NCBI GenBank assembly: GCA_963844115.1
Contig: CAWJNN010000049.1
Coordinates: forward strand, 35,868-99,867
DNA length: 64,000 nucleotides
From: CS4-C045 sp963844115
GTDB taxonomy: Bacteria > Planctomycetota > Planctomycetia > Pirellulales > UBA7805
Direction: 5' to 3'
Shown here: positions 35,418 through 44,003 of the stretch, piece by piece
How the letters are laid out: each line of letters begins with the position of its first letter
Position numbering within the stretch: the stretch's first letter is position 1
Program-made: the position numbers and the translations under genes
Notes under the pieces: generated by a model
What the model saw: the letters and a program-made list of their open reading frames with translations, nothing else
Database searches by the model: none
What the model was told of the DNA's origin: nothing

Positions 35418-35849
35418 ATGGACCAATTATCTGCAGAACTCGCGGGCCAGCGCATCCTTTCGTGCGTCGTGGTCACACCCGAAGCGACCGTCGTCGAGTC
35501 GCCGGCGACGTTCGTCGCGTTACCGTTGTTCGACGGAGAAATTGGTATCGCACCGGGCCGGGCGCCGCTGATCGGACGGCTGGGCTACGGTGAAATGCGA
35601 ATCGTCGAGGGAAATAACACTCGCCGATATTACGTCGACGGTGGGTTTGTCGAGGTCGCCGGTAATACCGTCACTGTTTTAACGAACCGGGCCGTTTCGG
35701 CGGAACAGCTTGATGTACAGGTGGCACGCGATCAGCTGGAATCGGCATTGAAACGCAAGGCGGACAACGATGAATCGCTGGCCATCCGGGACCGCCTGAT
35801 CCTCCAGGCTCGTGCTCAGATTCGTATGGCGGGCCGCGTCAGTTCGTAA
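35418..35849 (+). CDS. atpC: ATP synthase subunit epsilon
   Basis: A 143-residue F1 epsilon. The N-terminal beta-sandwich (LSCVVVTPEATVVESPATFVALPLFDGEIGIAPGRAPLIGRLGYGEMRI) is complete, with YVDGGFVEVAGNTVTVLTNRAV. A short helical C-terminus follows. It closes the operon. Confidence 0.92.
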   Translation: MDQLSAELAGQRILSCVVVTPEATVVESPATFVALPLFDGEIGIAPGRAPLIGRLGYGEMRIVEGNNTRRYYVDGGFVEVAGNTVTVLTNRAVSAEQLDVQVARDQLESALKRKADNDESLAIRDRLILQARAQIRMAGRVSS

Positions 35850-36124
35850 CTCCGCCTTTCCTGACGATTCTATTAAGTTTGGCAGCTGCGGCAGGCAATT
35901 CCTGCGTCAGAACACGGCTTGACTACGACAGTTGTCGCTTCTGTCTTCAACCGTTCCAGCGATCCCATCCGACCAGTTTCACCAGGTGCCTCGATCCCAC
36001 TGAAATCAGGGATTTCGCGAGATTGTGGCACATTGACGATGACCCGTGCTAGCACGCGTGCCGAAGAGAACTATATCGAAAAACGTCACCATCGTTCTGA
36101 GAAGCAAGCGGTAAAGCGGGATCG

Positions 36125-36853
36125 ATGCAACCGTTGTTGAAAACTCACAACCGTCAAAGCATACCTCATCCGCACTTTTGCGACGAAACGCCTGTAATCC
36201 AACTTGAGATTACACGAGGTAGGACACGGGACAAAATTCGCCCTGTCAACGGACGCACCTTTTTTATCGGCAGCGGTTCCGACTGTGACCTGGTACTTGG
36301 AGGTGGGCAGTTTCCAGAACTTCACAGCTACCTGCTGGTCACGGCCGACGCCGTCATGATCCGCCACCTTGGTTCTCAGCCCACCCTGTATGTCGACGGT
36401 AGCCCCCAGAGTCGCTGTTTTCTATCGGACCGATCGCGCATTCAAATCGGCCCCTACGAATTTGAGGTCCAATTTCCCGCCGGCCGGTTCGCGGATGCGA
36501 CGATTGAAAATAGTAAACCGTCGACCGAGGCGATTCGCTCGCCCCTGCCCTCCCCTGATCTGCTGCTCGAGATCGAAGATTACCTGAACACTATGCCGCA
36601 AAGAACACCCCCAAGAACGCCCACAAGAATTCCACTAAGACCGTCACCAAGATCCAAGACCAGTCTGTCGACACCGACAATGGCTACTCAACTGGCTACT
36701 AAACTGGATACTCAACCGGGATCGATTCAGCCACCCGCAACCGCGATTCGCTCGCAGAACCCCGCCGTGCCTATCTCCATTGGCCTGCCGGCACCCTCCG
36801 TAAAACCTCCACACTGGCAGCACATCAGCAGCGATTTGTGTGTCTGCCAATAA
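36125..36853 (+). CDS. FHA-domain-like protein
   Basis: A 242-residue soluble protein. Residues about 24-115 form a forkhead-associated-like beta domain (PVIQLEITRGRTRDKIRPVNGRTFFIGSGSDCDLVLGGGQFPELHSYLL...RIQIGPYEFEVQF), with Gly-x-x-x-x-Cys-Asp and Ser/His positions like the phosphothreonine-binding loops. The remainder is a Pro/Thr/Ser-rich disordered tail. FHA proteins read Ser/Thr phosphorylation and so could answer to kinases such as the one at 21759. It overlaps the following gene by 16 bases; the two might be one gene split by an indel. Confidence 0.7.
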   Translation: MQPLLKTHNRQSIPHPHFCDETPVIQLEITRGRTRDKIRPVNGRTFFIGSGSDCDLVLGGGQFPELHSYLLVTADAVMIRHLGSQPTLYVDGSPQSRCFLSDRSRIQIGPYEFEVQFPAGRFADATIENSKPSTEAIRSPLPSPDLLLEIEDYLNTMPQRTPPRTPTRIPLRPSPRSKTSLSTPTMATQLATKLDTQPGSIQPPATAIRSQNPAVPISIGLPAPSVKPPHWQHISSDLCVCQ

Positions 36854-37119
36854 CACCGGAAAACTCCATGCCAATAGCAAGCTCTCGCGTCGTTGGTCTA
36901 GTAACCTTACAGCCCCACCAGCGACTTCGCCGAGAACGCTTGACCGCAGAAGCATCAAGCCTGCACAGTTTTAAACGATCCAGTCACCGCGCGATAACCG
37001 GCCGCCACTCGGGTAGCGGTGATCCGCCGGTTCGTGTTGTTCACGCCAACCTCGCCGCCTTGATGGAAGAACTACAGGCTGAACTGAACACGTACTACGC
37101 ACGGATTGACGCGATCTAA
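36838..37119 (+). CDS. Small hypothetical protein
   Basis: 93 residues from a GTG at 36838, overlapping the end of the FHA gene. The C-terminal half VRVVHANLAALMEELQAELNTYYARIDAI is a convincing helix; the first half is basic and Ser-rich. I recognise no family. It may be the true C-terminus of the FHA protein joined by a frameshift near 36840. Confidence 0.4.
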   Translation: MCLPITPENSMPIASSRVVGLVTLQPHQRLRRERLTAEASSLHSFKRSSHRAITGRHSGSGDPPVRVVHANLAALMEELQAELNTYYARIDAI

Positions 37120-37156
37120 TCGGGTGTCGTGAAATTGCGAGATGCCTGAGAATCCC

Positions 37157-37282
37157 CTCGTACGATGGGACTCCGATCCCGTCAACTTCTCGTACGATGG
37201 GACTCCGATCCCGTCGCCCTCCCGTACGATGGGACTCCGATCCCGTCAACTTCTCGTACGATGGGACTCCGATCCCGTCGAC
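37157..37282. repeat. 32-base tandem repeat of the GATGGGACTCCGATCCCGTC family
   Basis: Four copies start at 37159, 37191, 37223 and 37255, each a 24-base conserved part plus an 8-base spacer that alternates AACTTCTC/GCCCTCCC/AACTTCTC. All are in direct orientation, unlike the hairpin at 24549. Confidence 0.93.
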
Positions 37283-37395
37283 TTCCGATCATCCGCTTTG
37301 TTCGACGGGTTCGGCGACCATCGTTCGAATTCGACGAGCGCATTGGAAGAGGGCATCTTTGAATCTCACACGATGAACCGTGTGGCATCGCCTCT

Positions 37396-38361
37396 TCAGA
37401 TCTGGTAATTCGTTTCCCCCGCCAGTTCGTCGTCCGTTTCACTGCGCATCCGCAGTTTCGGCTTCTCCAGAACGACGGTCGTGCGCGGTTTCACCGATTG
37501 GGTCAACCAGACACTCGATCCGACCACGGAATCGTGGCCAATGACGGTACGTCCACCCAGCACCGTGGCGTTCGCGTAAATAACCACTCGATCCTCGATA
37601 GTCGGGTGCCGCTTCACTTCGTCACCACGCAACAGCTGCCCTTCCGAGTCGGTTTGAAAACTGAGCGCCCCCAGCGTCACACCCTGATAAATTTTAACGT
37701 GCTCGCCAATCTCACAGGTCTGGCCAATCACCACACCCGTGCCGTGGTCGATAAAGAAGTGCCTTCCGATCGTCGCCCCGGGGTGGATATCAATTCCAGT
37801 ATTGGTATGTGCCCACTCCGTCAGAATGCGCGGGATATAGGGAATCCCGAGCCGATACAGTTCGTGAGCCAGCCGGTACACGGTGACAGCTTCCAGACCC
37901 GGATAGCAGAAAATGACTTCATCCAGGCCGGAAACCGCCGGATCGCCATCGAAGGCGGCCTGTACATCCATGGCCAGCGTCGAGCGCAGTTGCGGAATTT
38001 TCTCCAGAAAAGCGATCGTTGCCGCCTGGGCTTTCGCTTCGTAGTCGACGTCCGATTCGTAGTCACAGCTGGCTCCCGCCTCATGCCGAAACGAGCGCGT
38101 AATCTGTTGAGTCAGTTTATCGTGCAGACCATCGATCAAATCACCAACGTGATACTCCACGTTTCCCAGGTGTAAACCTTCGCGACGTCGATATCCGGGG
38201 TAGATGATCTCTTTCAAGGCCTCAGCGCATTCAACGATCACGTCAAAGTTCGGTAGCGGGCAATGCCCCAAATGGTTGATTGTGCCAACCTCCGTATAGG
38301 TCTTCACAATCTCGGCGGTGAGATTCGGAAGTTGCTCTTTCAGGCGAAAATCGGAAGCCAT
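37396..38361 (-). CDS. cysE: Serine O-acetyltransferase (CysE/EpsC-like)
   Basis: About 321 residues from ATG 38361, which has GGGAGA just upstream. A long N-terminal helical domain precedes a left-handed beta-helix with hexapeptide turns (GIDIHPGATIGRHFFIDHGTGVVIGQTCEIGEHVKIYQGVTLGAL). The catalytic His/Asp region matches CysE (TEWAHTNTGIDIHPG, FIDHGTGVVIG). The larger N-terminal domain fits the plant-like/anaerobe serine acetyltransferase branch. It makes O-acetylserine for cysteine synthesis. No cysK is adjacent. Confidence 0.88.
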   Translation of the reverse strand: MASDFRLKEQLPNLTAEIVKTYTEVGTINHLGHCPLPNFDVIVECAEALKEIIYPGYRRREGLHLGNVEYHVGDLIDGLHDKLTQQITRSFRHEAGASCDYESDVDYEAKAQAATIAFLEKIPQLRSTLAMDVQAAFDGDPAVSGLDEVIFCYPGLEAVTVYRLAHELYRLGIPYIPRILTEWAHTNTGIDIHPGATIGRHFFIDHGTGVVIGQTCEIGEHVKIYQGVTLGALSFQTDSEGQLLRGDEVKRHPTIEDRVVIYANATVLGGRTVIGHDSVVGSSVWLTQSVKPRTTVVLEKPKLRMRSETDDELAGETNYQI

Positions 38362-39227
38362 GGTTTCTCCCATTGCGATCAACCGACTCGTTCGACGCAA
38401 TCCGCGCGAAGTAGCCGTCGCATGTCGTATAAGCAGAAGGGGTCGATTAGGAGCAGCGAGCGAGGTCCGGCCTTATGCCGGACTGATACAGCCGCAAAAG
38501 ATATTGATTCCAGGCTGGAAACGAGTTGGACCCATGCAGACTTCCCGTCAGGCGATCATCACCCGATTATCGTACCGCTATCGTACGTAGCAAACTCCAC
38601 AAAATCAAGAATCCTGCTAATTTCTTCGACTGCGGTGAGGTGAAGTGTTGAGTCAAACCGGCTGCCCCGTGCGTGCCAGCATTGAATTCGCCGGTTCGCG
38701 CCGCCACGATTCCCATCGGCTGCTGCAATCCGCTGCTAGAAGGCGTTTCCAAACTTCGCATCCCTGCACGTTGGCGGCTGGAAACCACCGCTACGTTTTC
38801 TTCGCGTTGACGTAAAACTTAGTGCGTCTGCAAGGTTTGATCTTGGGGTTCAGTGGCTCAGCCGTTCGGGCGCTAGCCCCGGTTCTTGCCAACGAACCGT
38901 GGCTAGCGGCAAAACGGCTAATTCCTGTTCTTAGACGTGAAAGCGCACCGGGCACGATTGGAATTCCTGCTCTATCGGTTCGTAAAATGGACAGCCCAGC
39001 CTGGACAGCCCAGCCTGGACAGCCCAGCCTGGACAGCCCAGCCTGGACACATCGGTGCGGGCGGATCGTTGATCGAAACCAGTCCCCGCCGACTGGCGTA
39101 TTAACTGCAAAGGGGGTTTTTGCTCGTTTTCGCTCGCGAAGCGCCCGTTTCGCTCAGAAATACTTTCCTTGCCGCCACGGGTCAATTAGAGTTGAACTAC
39201 ACTTGCTGCTCTTGAGGAACACCTTTG
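38362..39227. other. Intergenic with a 14-base repeat, no gene seen
   Basis: An 866-base region between cysE and the S41 protease, holding the GGACAGCCCAGCCT array at 38989-39050 and otherwise unremarkable sequence. Near 38855-38910 a degenerate stretch (CGTGGCTAGCGG, GGGCGCTAGCCCCGG) resembles scattered planctomycete GCTAGC-type repeats. Confidence 0.5.
38989..39050. repeat. 14-base tandem repeat
   Basis: Four exact copies of GGACAGCCCAGCCT followed by a partial copy. Confidence 0.93.
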
Positions 39228-42200
39228 ATGTACGAACCGCAGATTCGCCGTAACACGTTGCGCTACCTTCTGTTCATCATCGTCGTCGTCGCGATCGGCG
39301 GTTCCGGCACGCTTCACGCCAGCGCCGACGCCCCGTTGTGGATTCGTTATCCAGCCATCTCACCGGATGGAAAGCAAATTGTATTTGTTTATCGGGGCGA
39401 TCTGTGGCTCGTTTCGAGCGAGGGAGGCCGCGCTCGTCAGCTTACGACCCACGAAGATTACGAAAAGTGGCCGGTCTGGTCACCTGATTCAAAGCAGATC
39501 GCTTTTGCGTCCGACCGACACGGAAACGACGATGTATTCGTCATGTCGGCCGAAGGCGGCTCGCCGGAACGCCTGACGTTCCACTCGGCGACCGATACAC
39601 CAACGTCGTTCAGCCCCGACGGCAAAAGCGTTCTGTTCACCAGTGCCCGCCAAGATGCGCCCCAGGCGACGATCGGCGATAGCAGCTTAGGTGAACTGTA
39701 TCGAGTGTCGGTAGGCGGCGGTCGACCACAGCAGATTCTAACCACGCCGTCGCAGGCCGCCGTGACCAGTCCCGACGGAACAAAGATCGCCTACTACGAT
39801 CGCAAGGGATACGAAGACGCGTGGCGTAAACATCATGTTTCGTCCATCACGCGCGATATCTGGATCTACGATCTGGAATCGGGCGAGCACACGAAACTGA
39901 CTTCGTTTCGCGGAGAGGATCGGGATCCTGTCTGGTCCGCGGACGGCGAGACGCTGTATTTCCTGAGCCAGCAGAGTGGCACTTTCAATGTCTTCAAGAC
40001 ACGGCTTGATGAACCGGGCAAAGCCGAGCAAATCAGCTCTCACGAAACACATCCTGTCCGGTTTCTCAGCGGCGCCAACGACGGCACACTGGCGTACTGG
40101 TGGAATGGTCAAGTCTGGATCAAGCCGGCTAATGCCGAACAACGCCCGGTCGCAATGAAGGTCACGGCCGACGACCGCAGCAATCCGATCGAGACACTGT
40201 CGATGAGCGGCGGATGTACGGACTTCGCCGTTTCCCCCAACGAAGAAGAAATCGCACTCATCCTGCGCGGCGAGGTCTTCGTGACGTCGGTCGAATACGC
40301 GACGACCAAGCGGGTAACCTACACGCCTCAACAGGAGCGAGGACTGGCCTGGTCCGCCGATGGCCGCAGCGTGTACTACGCCAGTGAACGAGACGGCGCC
40401 TGGAATCTTTACAAGACATCGATTACGCGCGAAGAAGAAGACCGGTTCTTCTCGGCGACACTCTTGACGGAAGACGCCGTTCTGGTGGGCGAAGACGAGT
40501 CGTTTCAGCCCCTGATGTCGCCGGACGGAAAGAAAATCGCCTACCTTCATGATCGAGACGAGATTCGCGTCATGGACGTCGGCACTCGCAAGACCAGCAC
40601 GCTGGTTCCCGCTCGATTGAATTACAGCTACTCCGATGGCGACATCGGTTACGACTGGTCGCCTGACAGCAAATGGCTGGCGTTTAACTATCATGCGCAC
40701 AACCGCTGGCTGGAGGATGTCGGCGTCGTCAACGTGGCCACCGGCAAAATCAGCAACATCACCAATAGCGGATACGAAGAAGGCGGGCCTCGCTGGGGCC
40801 GTGACGGCAAGTCCCTGCTATTCATTTCCAACCGCCTGGGCCGCCGCGACCATGGCAGCTGGGGATCCGACACCGACATTTTCTCGTTCTATTTGACGCG
40901 CGACGCATGGGATTTTATTAACCTGTCCAAGGAAGAAATGGAACTGAGAAAGAAGAAAAAAGAGAAGGAAGAAAAAAAGAAAGACAAAGCGAAAAAGGAG
41001 AAGGGAAAGAACGGCGACAAAGAACAAGCCGCTGACAAAACCGACTCGGAAGTCGACGAAGACGAAAAAAACCAGAAGGACGACGACGACAAGGAACAAG
41101 AAACGAAGGAAAAGGAAGGCGACAAAAAGGTCGATCCCATCAAGATCGACTTCAGCGGTATCGATGACCGGGTCAAGCGGATCTCGTTTCTTTCCGCCTC
41201 CATCGGCGGATATGATATCGCCCCGGACGGCGAAACCGTCGTCTATTTTGCCAAGATCGACAAGTCGTGGGCGTTATGGTCTACGCGCATTCGCGACCAA
41301 GACACGTCCAAGCTGGCCACGTTGGACAGCGGCAGCGTTGTGTTCGCGAAAGACGGCAAGTCCGTGTTCGTGCGCAGCGGTTCAGGCCAGCTTTCCAAGG
41401 TCACCGTGCCGGAATCGGGCAAAGGTGAAGTCAAAGGTATCGCCTATCGAGCCGAGATGAATCTGGATCTTTCGGCCGAACGTGCGTATATCTTCGAGCA
41501 CGCCTGGCGACAGGTAAAACGAAAATTTTACGAGCCTGGTCTGCATGATGTGCCGTGGGCGGCCATGAAAGAAAACTACGCCGCCTTTTTGCCGTCGATC
41601 GGCACGACGGAGGGCTTTGTGGAACTGTTGAGCGAACTGCTGGGCGAGCTGAATGCATCCCACACGGGCGCCCGCTACCGTCCTCGTCGCTCCGGTGGCG
41701 ATCAAACACCGGCGTTTGGGCTGCTCTTTGACATCCAGCATCATGACGCCGGCCTCAAAGTCGCCGAGGTTCTACGTGGCGGCCCGTTCGACGTCGAGAC
41801 CAGCAAAGTCAAACCTGGCGTCTTGATCACCCACATCGACGGGATCCGCTTGACACCCGACGTCAACCCGAACCGACTGATGAACACGAAGGGTGGAAAA
41901 AAAGTACGGCTGGGACTAACCAACCTTGAATCCGGATCGGACTGGGAGGAAGTCTTTACGCCGATTGGTCAGGGTCAGCAGAGCGGTGCCTTGTACGAAC
42001 GATGGATTAAGGGGCGGCGGGATCTGGTCGACAAGTTATCCGACGGCCGCGTCGGGTACGTACACGTCGCCGGGATGAACGACTCTAGTTTCCGTCGCTT
42101 TTACAAAGATGTCCTGGGCGTCAATAGCGACAAAGAAGCGCTGATTATCGATACGCGGTACAACCGGGGAGGCTGGCTGCACGACGACCTGGTCAGCTTT

Positions 42201-42611
42201 CTGAGCGGCAAGGATTACGTCTACATCCAACCGCGCGGTAAAAAACGAGGGGACCTGGGAGCGGAACCGGTTTCCCGCTGGTCTCGTCCTTTTGCCGTCG
42301 TCCAGAATGAAGCCAATTATTCCGATGCGCATATGTTTCCGTACGCGGTAAAGCAGCTGAAGCTGGGCAAACTGGTCGGCGCGCCCGTCGCGGGAACGGG
42401 CACGGCCGTCTGGTGGGAACAGCAGATTAACCCGGAGATCATCTTCGGCATTCCGCAGGTGGGCATGGTCACGCCCGACGGTAACTACCTCGAAAACCTC
42501 GAACTGCAACCCGACGTCGAGGTCTACAATACGCCCGACAGCGTCGAGGACGGTAAGGACCTGCAGATTGAAAAGGCCGTCGAGGTCCTACTAAAGAAGA
42601 AGGAATCGTAG
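39228..42611 (+). CDS. Tricorn-like S41 protease with beta-propeller
   Basis: 1127 residues from ATG 39228 (GAGGA nine bases upstream). A signal/anchor segment (RYLLFIIVVVAIGGSGTLHASA) is followed by TolB/tricorn-type propeller repeats (SPDGKQIVFVYRGDLWLVS, SPDSKQIAFASDRHGNDDVF) in two blocks. A strongly charged Lys/Glu/Asp insertion lies at roughly residues 565-640. Then come a helical linker, a PDZ-like domain and an S41 catalytic domain. The likely nucleophile is Ser1032 in NYSDAHMF, beside VGAPVAGTG; NRGGWLHDD is also conserved. It is exported, probably degrading peptides in the periplasm. The propeller is thought to feed substrate to the core in tricorn. Confidence 0.88.
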   Translation: MYEPQIRRNTLRYLLFIIVVVAIGGSGTLHASADAPLWIRYPAISPDGKQIVFVYRGDLWLVSSEGGRARQLTTHEDYEKWPVWSPDSKQIAFASDRHGNDDVFVMSAEGGSPERLTFHSATDTPTSFSPDGKSVLFTSARQDAPQATIGDSSLGELYRVSVGGGRPQQILTTPSQAAVTSPDGTKIAYYDRKGYEDAWRKHHVSSITRDIWIYDLESGEHTKLTSFRGEDRDPVWSADGETLYFLSQQSGTFNVFKTRLDEPGKAEQISSHETHPVRFLSGANDGTLAYWWNGQVWIKPANAEQRPVAMKVTADDRSNPIETLSMSGGCTDFAVSPNEEEIALILRGEVFVTSVEYATTKRVTYTPQQERGLAWSADGRSVYYASERDGAWNLYKTSITREEEDRFFSATLLTEDAVLVGEDESFQPLMSPDGKKIAYLHDRDEIRVMDVGTRKTSTLVPARLNYSYSDGDIGYDWSPDSKWLAFNYHAHNRWLEDVGVVNVATGKISNITNSGYEEGGPRWGRDGKSLLFISNRLGRRDHGSWGSDTDIFSFYLTRDAWDFINLSKEEMELRKKKKEKEEKKKDKAKKEKGKNGDKEQAADKTDSEVDEDEKNQKDDDDKEQETKEKEGDKKVDPIKIDFSGIDDRVKRISFLSASIGGYDIAPDGETVVYFAKIDKSWALWSTRIRDQDTSKLATLDSGSVVFAKDGKSVFVRSGSGQLSKVTVPESGKGEVKGIAYRAEMNLDLSAERAYIFEHAWRQVKRKFYEPGLHDVPWAAMKENYAAFLPSIGTTEGFVELLSELLGELNASHTGARYRPRRSGGDQTPAFGLLFDIQHHDAGLKVAEVLRGGPFDVETSKVKPGVLITHIDGIRLTPDVNPNRLMNTKGGKKVRLGLTNLESGSDWEEVFTPIGQGQQSGALYERWIKGRRDLVDKLSDGRVGYVHVAGMNDSSFRRFYKDVLGVNSDKEALIIDTRYNRGGWLHDDLVSFLSGKDYVYIQPRGKKRGDLGAEPVSRWSRPFAVVQNEANYSDAHMFPYAVKQLKLGKLVGAPVAGTGTAVWWEQQINPEIIFGIPQVGMVTPDGNYLENLELQPDVEVYNTPDSVEDGKDLQIEKAVEVLLKKKES

Positions 42612-43169
42612 GCGGCCGCAGGCCATCGTCGCCCTTACCGTCCATGTGCCGCCACCCGTTAGTCCCGGCGCGCCGAGAGTTCCGCCCTAAAACCGTGAGC
42701 TAACGCTCGGCGGCTGATCGAACAAACCGTGGGCCCGCCACTCGAAGATGCGCCGTGGCGTAGCCTTGTTTGGAAAAGGTGCTGGTGACATGCCGCACGA
42801 TGGGCCTCCGTGCCGGTCGCCTGACAAGTGTATGCATAATCGACGGGCGCGGAGGCCCATCTTACCTGTTTTCCGACAAAGCCCAGGCTTGGTCGCAGCT
42901 CAATTTTAGGCTTGAGCGCCCCATGGCACTTACATTGCTTGCAGCCACGGTGAGCCGCAAGGCGCTAGCCGCGGGTGTCGTGAGGGACAAGGCGCATAAA
43001 CTGTGCCAGGCCTGCCACGTCGTCTGGGCTTCGTAGCGGTTGTGTATTGCTTATCGCGTTTACGCCAGTTTGTATTGCGCTCAGTTAGTACTTTAAGTTT
43101 ACAGGTGCAGAATGGTATTATGCCGCAGCTATGTTCTACCGAGATCCCACAAGATGTTGGGTTGATACC
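42612..43169. other. Intergenic with scattered repeat elements
   Basis: Contains a covarying hairpin (42799-42861), a CCGTGAGCTAACGCTCGGCGG stretch near 42690-42715, and a CGGTGAGCCGCAAGGCGCTAGCCGCGG stretch near 42945-42975. The last two are types that recur between planctomycete genes. No real gene is seen until the small Cys-rich gene. Confidence 0.5.
42799..42861. repeat. Hairpin, diverged relative of the 24549 element
   Basis: The arms 42799-42819 and 42841-42861 pair with about two mismatches (GATGGGCCTCCG...CGGAGGCCCATC). Compared with the 24549 hairpin, base changes on one arm are mirrored on the other (for example GGGACTCC/GGAGTCCC against GGGCCTCC/GGAGGCCC). Confidence 0.8.
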
Positions 43170-43388
43170 ATGCCACAGAAAGCAAAACGCCACTGCACGG
43201 TAAACGTATGTAAGAAACCGTACCACACCAAAGGCTTGTGCAAGATGCATTACGCCCGCCTGCGTAGGACAGGCACAACGGACCAGCGAGACAAACGTTG
43301 TTGCTCCGTTGAAGGTTGTTCAGAAAATCATCTTGCAAAGGGATTCTGCCGTTACCATTACGATCAGCAGCGCAGGAATAATCTGTAA
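43170..43388 (+). CDS. Small Cys/His-rich zinc-ribbon-like protein
   Basis: From ATG 43170 this gives 72 residues with two similar halves: CTVNVCKKPYHTKGLCKMHYARLRR and CSVEGCSENHLAKGFCRYHYDQQRR. Each has a C-x4-C ... G-x-C-x2-H arrangement, as found in small phage or bacterial putative DNA-binding zinc proteins. The conserved Cys/His pattern argues that it is a real gene. Its 3' end overlaps the PSCyt1 remnant on the other strand. Confidence 0.65.
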   Translation: MPQKAKRHCTVNVCKKPYHTKGLCKMHYARLRRTGTTDQRDKRCCSVEGCSENHLAKGFCRYHYDQQRRNNL

Positions 43389-43870
43389 TTGCATCCGCTA
43401 AGTTTTCCTTCGTCCTGGCCGCGCTCGGCTCGTTGCCGCTGGGCAGGCGTCGGCGGCAATCCCGTGATCGCGAAGCTCATGCGGCGTAGCCAGGCGCGAA
43501 CCGGCCGCAGGCGCCGGTTGCAGTCCGTGCAGTTCGAGACTGGCCAGAATGAATCGGAGTCCTTATTGGTGATCAACTCGATGAGCAGGCTCTTGCCGGA
43601 GTCACCGGCGACGAGCGCCGGACCGGAGTCGCCGCCCTTGAGCAGCCCGTCGCGCGAATCGACGCGCCGCCCGCCTTCCTGCTTTTTGGCGCCCTGACAC
43701 TCGTAGCATTCGCTGGCAAGAAAGGGCCGAATCCGTTGCTCGAAGAATTCAACCTGGCTGGAAGTGGGCTGGCCGATGGCACTGGGCGCGATCCCCAGGC
43801 TGAGCAGCACGGCACTCAAACAGAGACTCGAAATATGTCGATTCAGCGCAACTGATTCGTCAGACGTCAT
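43389..43870 (-). pseudogene. PSCyt1 (planctomycete cytochrome C, DUF1549/DUF1553-type) remnant
   Basis: Starts at ATG 43870 with a signal peptide (ISSLCLSAVLLSLGIAPSAIG) and the PSCyt1 block FFEQRIRPFLASECYECQGAKKQEGG, KGGDSGPALVAGDSGKSLLIELI. The heme motif CxxCH reads CYECQ, so the axial His is gone. After about 120 residues the sequence jumps to a fragment resembling the start of the DUF1549 region (RRMSFAITGLPPTPAQRQRAERG) and then runs out in nonsense. Intact members are about 700-1000 residues. It is therefore a decayed gene, with most of the reading frame deleted. Confidence 0.75.
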
Positions 43871-43889
43871 GAGGAATTCACCAGGTCGT

Positions 43890-43982
43890 TTCAAAACCGG
43901 GAGGGCGGGGGCTCCTGCCGAGCCGGAACGTCGGCAAATAAAAGCTCAACGGGAGCTTCGCCCTCCCGTTAATAGGTTGTGA
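43890..43982. repeat. Palindromic GGGAGGGCG...CGCCCTCCC element
   Basis: Imperfect inverted repeat with outer CAGGTCGTTTCAAAACC / GGTTGTGAAACTGG and inner CGGGAGGGCG / CGCCCTCCCG, between the PSCyt1 remnant and the ribokinase gene. It could fold as a hairpin terminator; no T-run follows. Confidence 0.75.
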
Positions 43983-44003
43983 AACTGGTTCTAATGTCGA
44001 TTA

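Noticed and set aside
37142..37408. Short frames full of RWDSDPV or MGLRSR motifs
   Set aside because: They translate the 32-base tandem repeat and have no start context or homology beyond the repeat.
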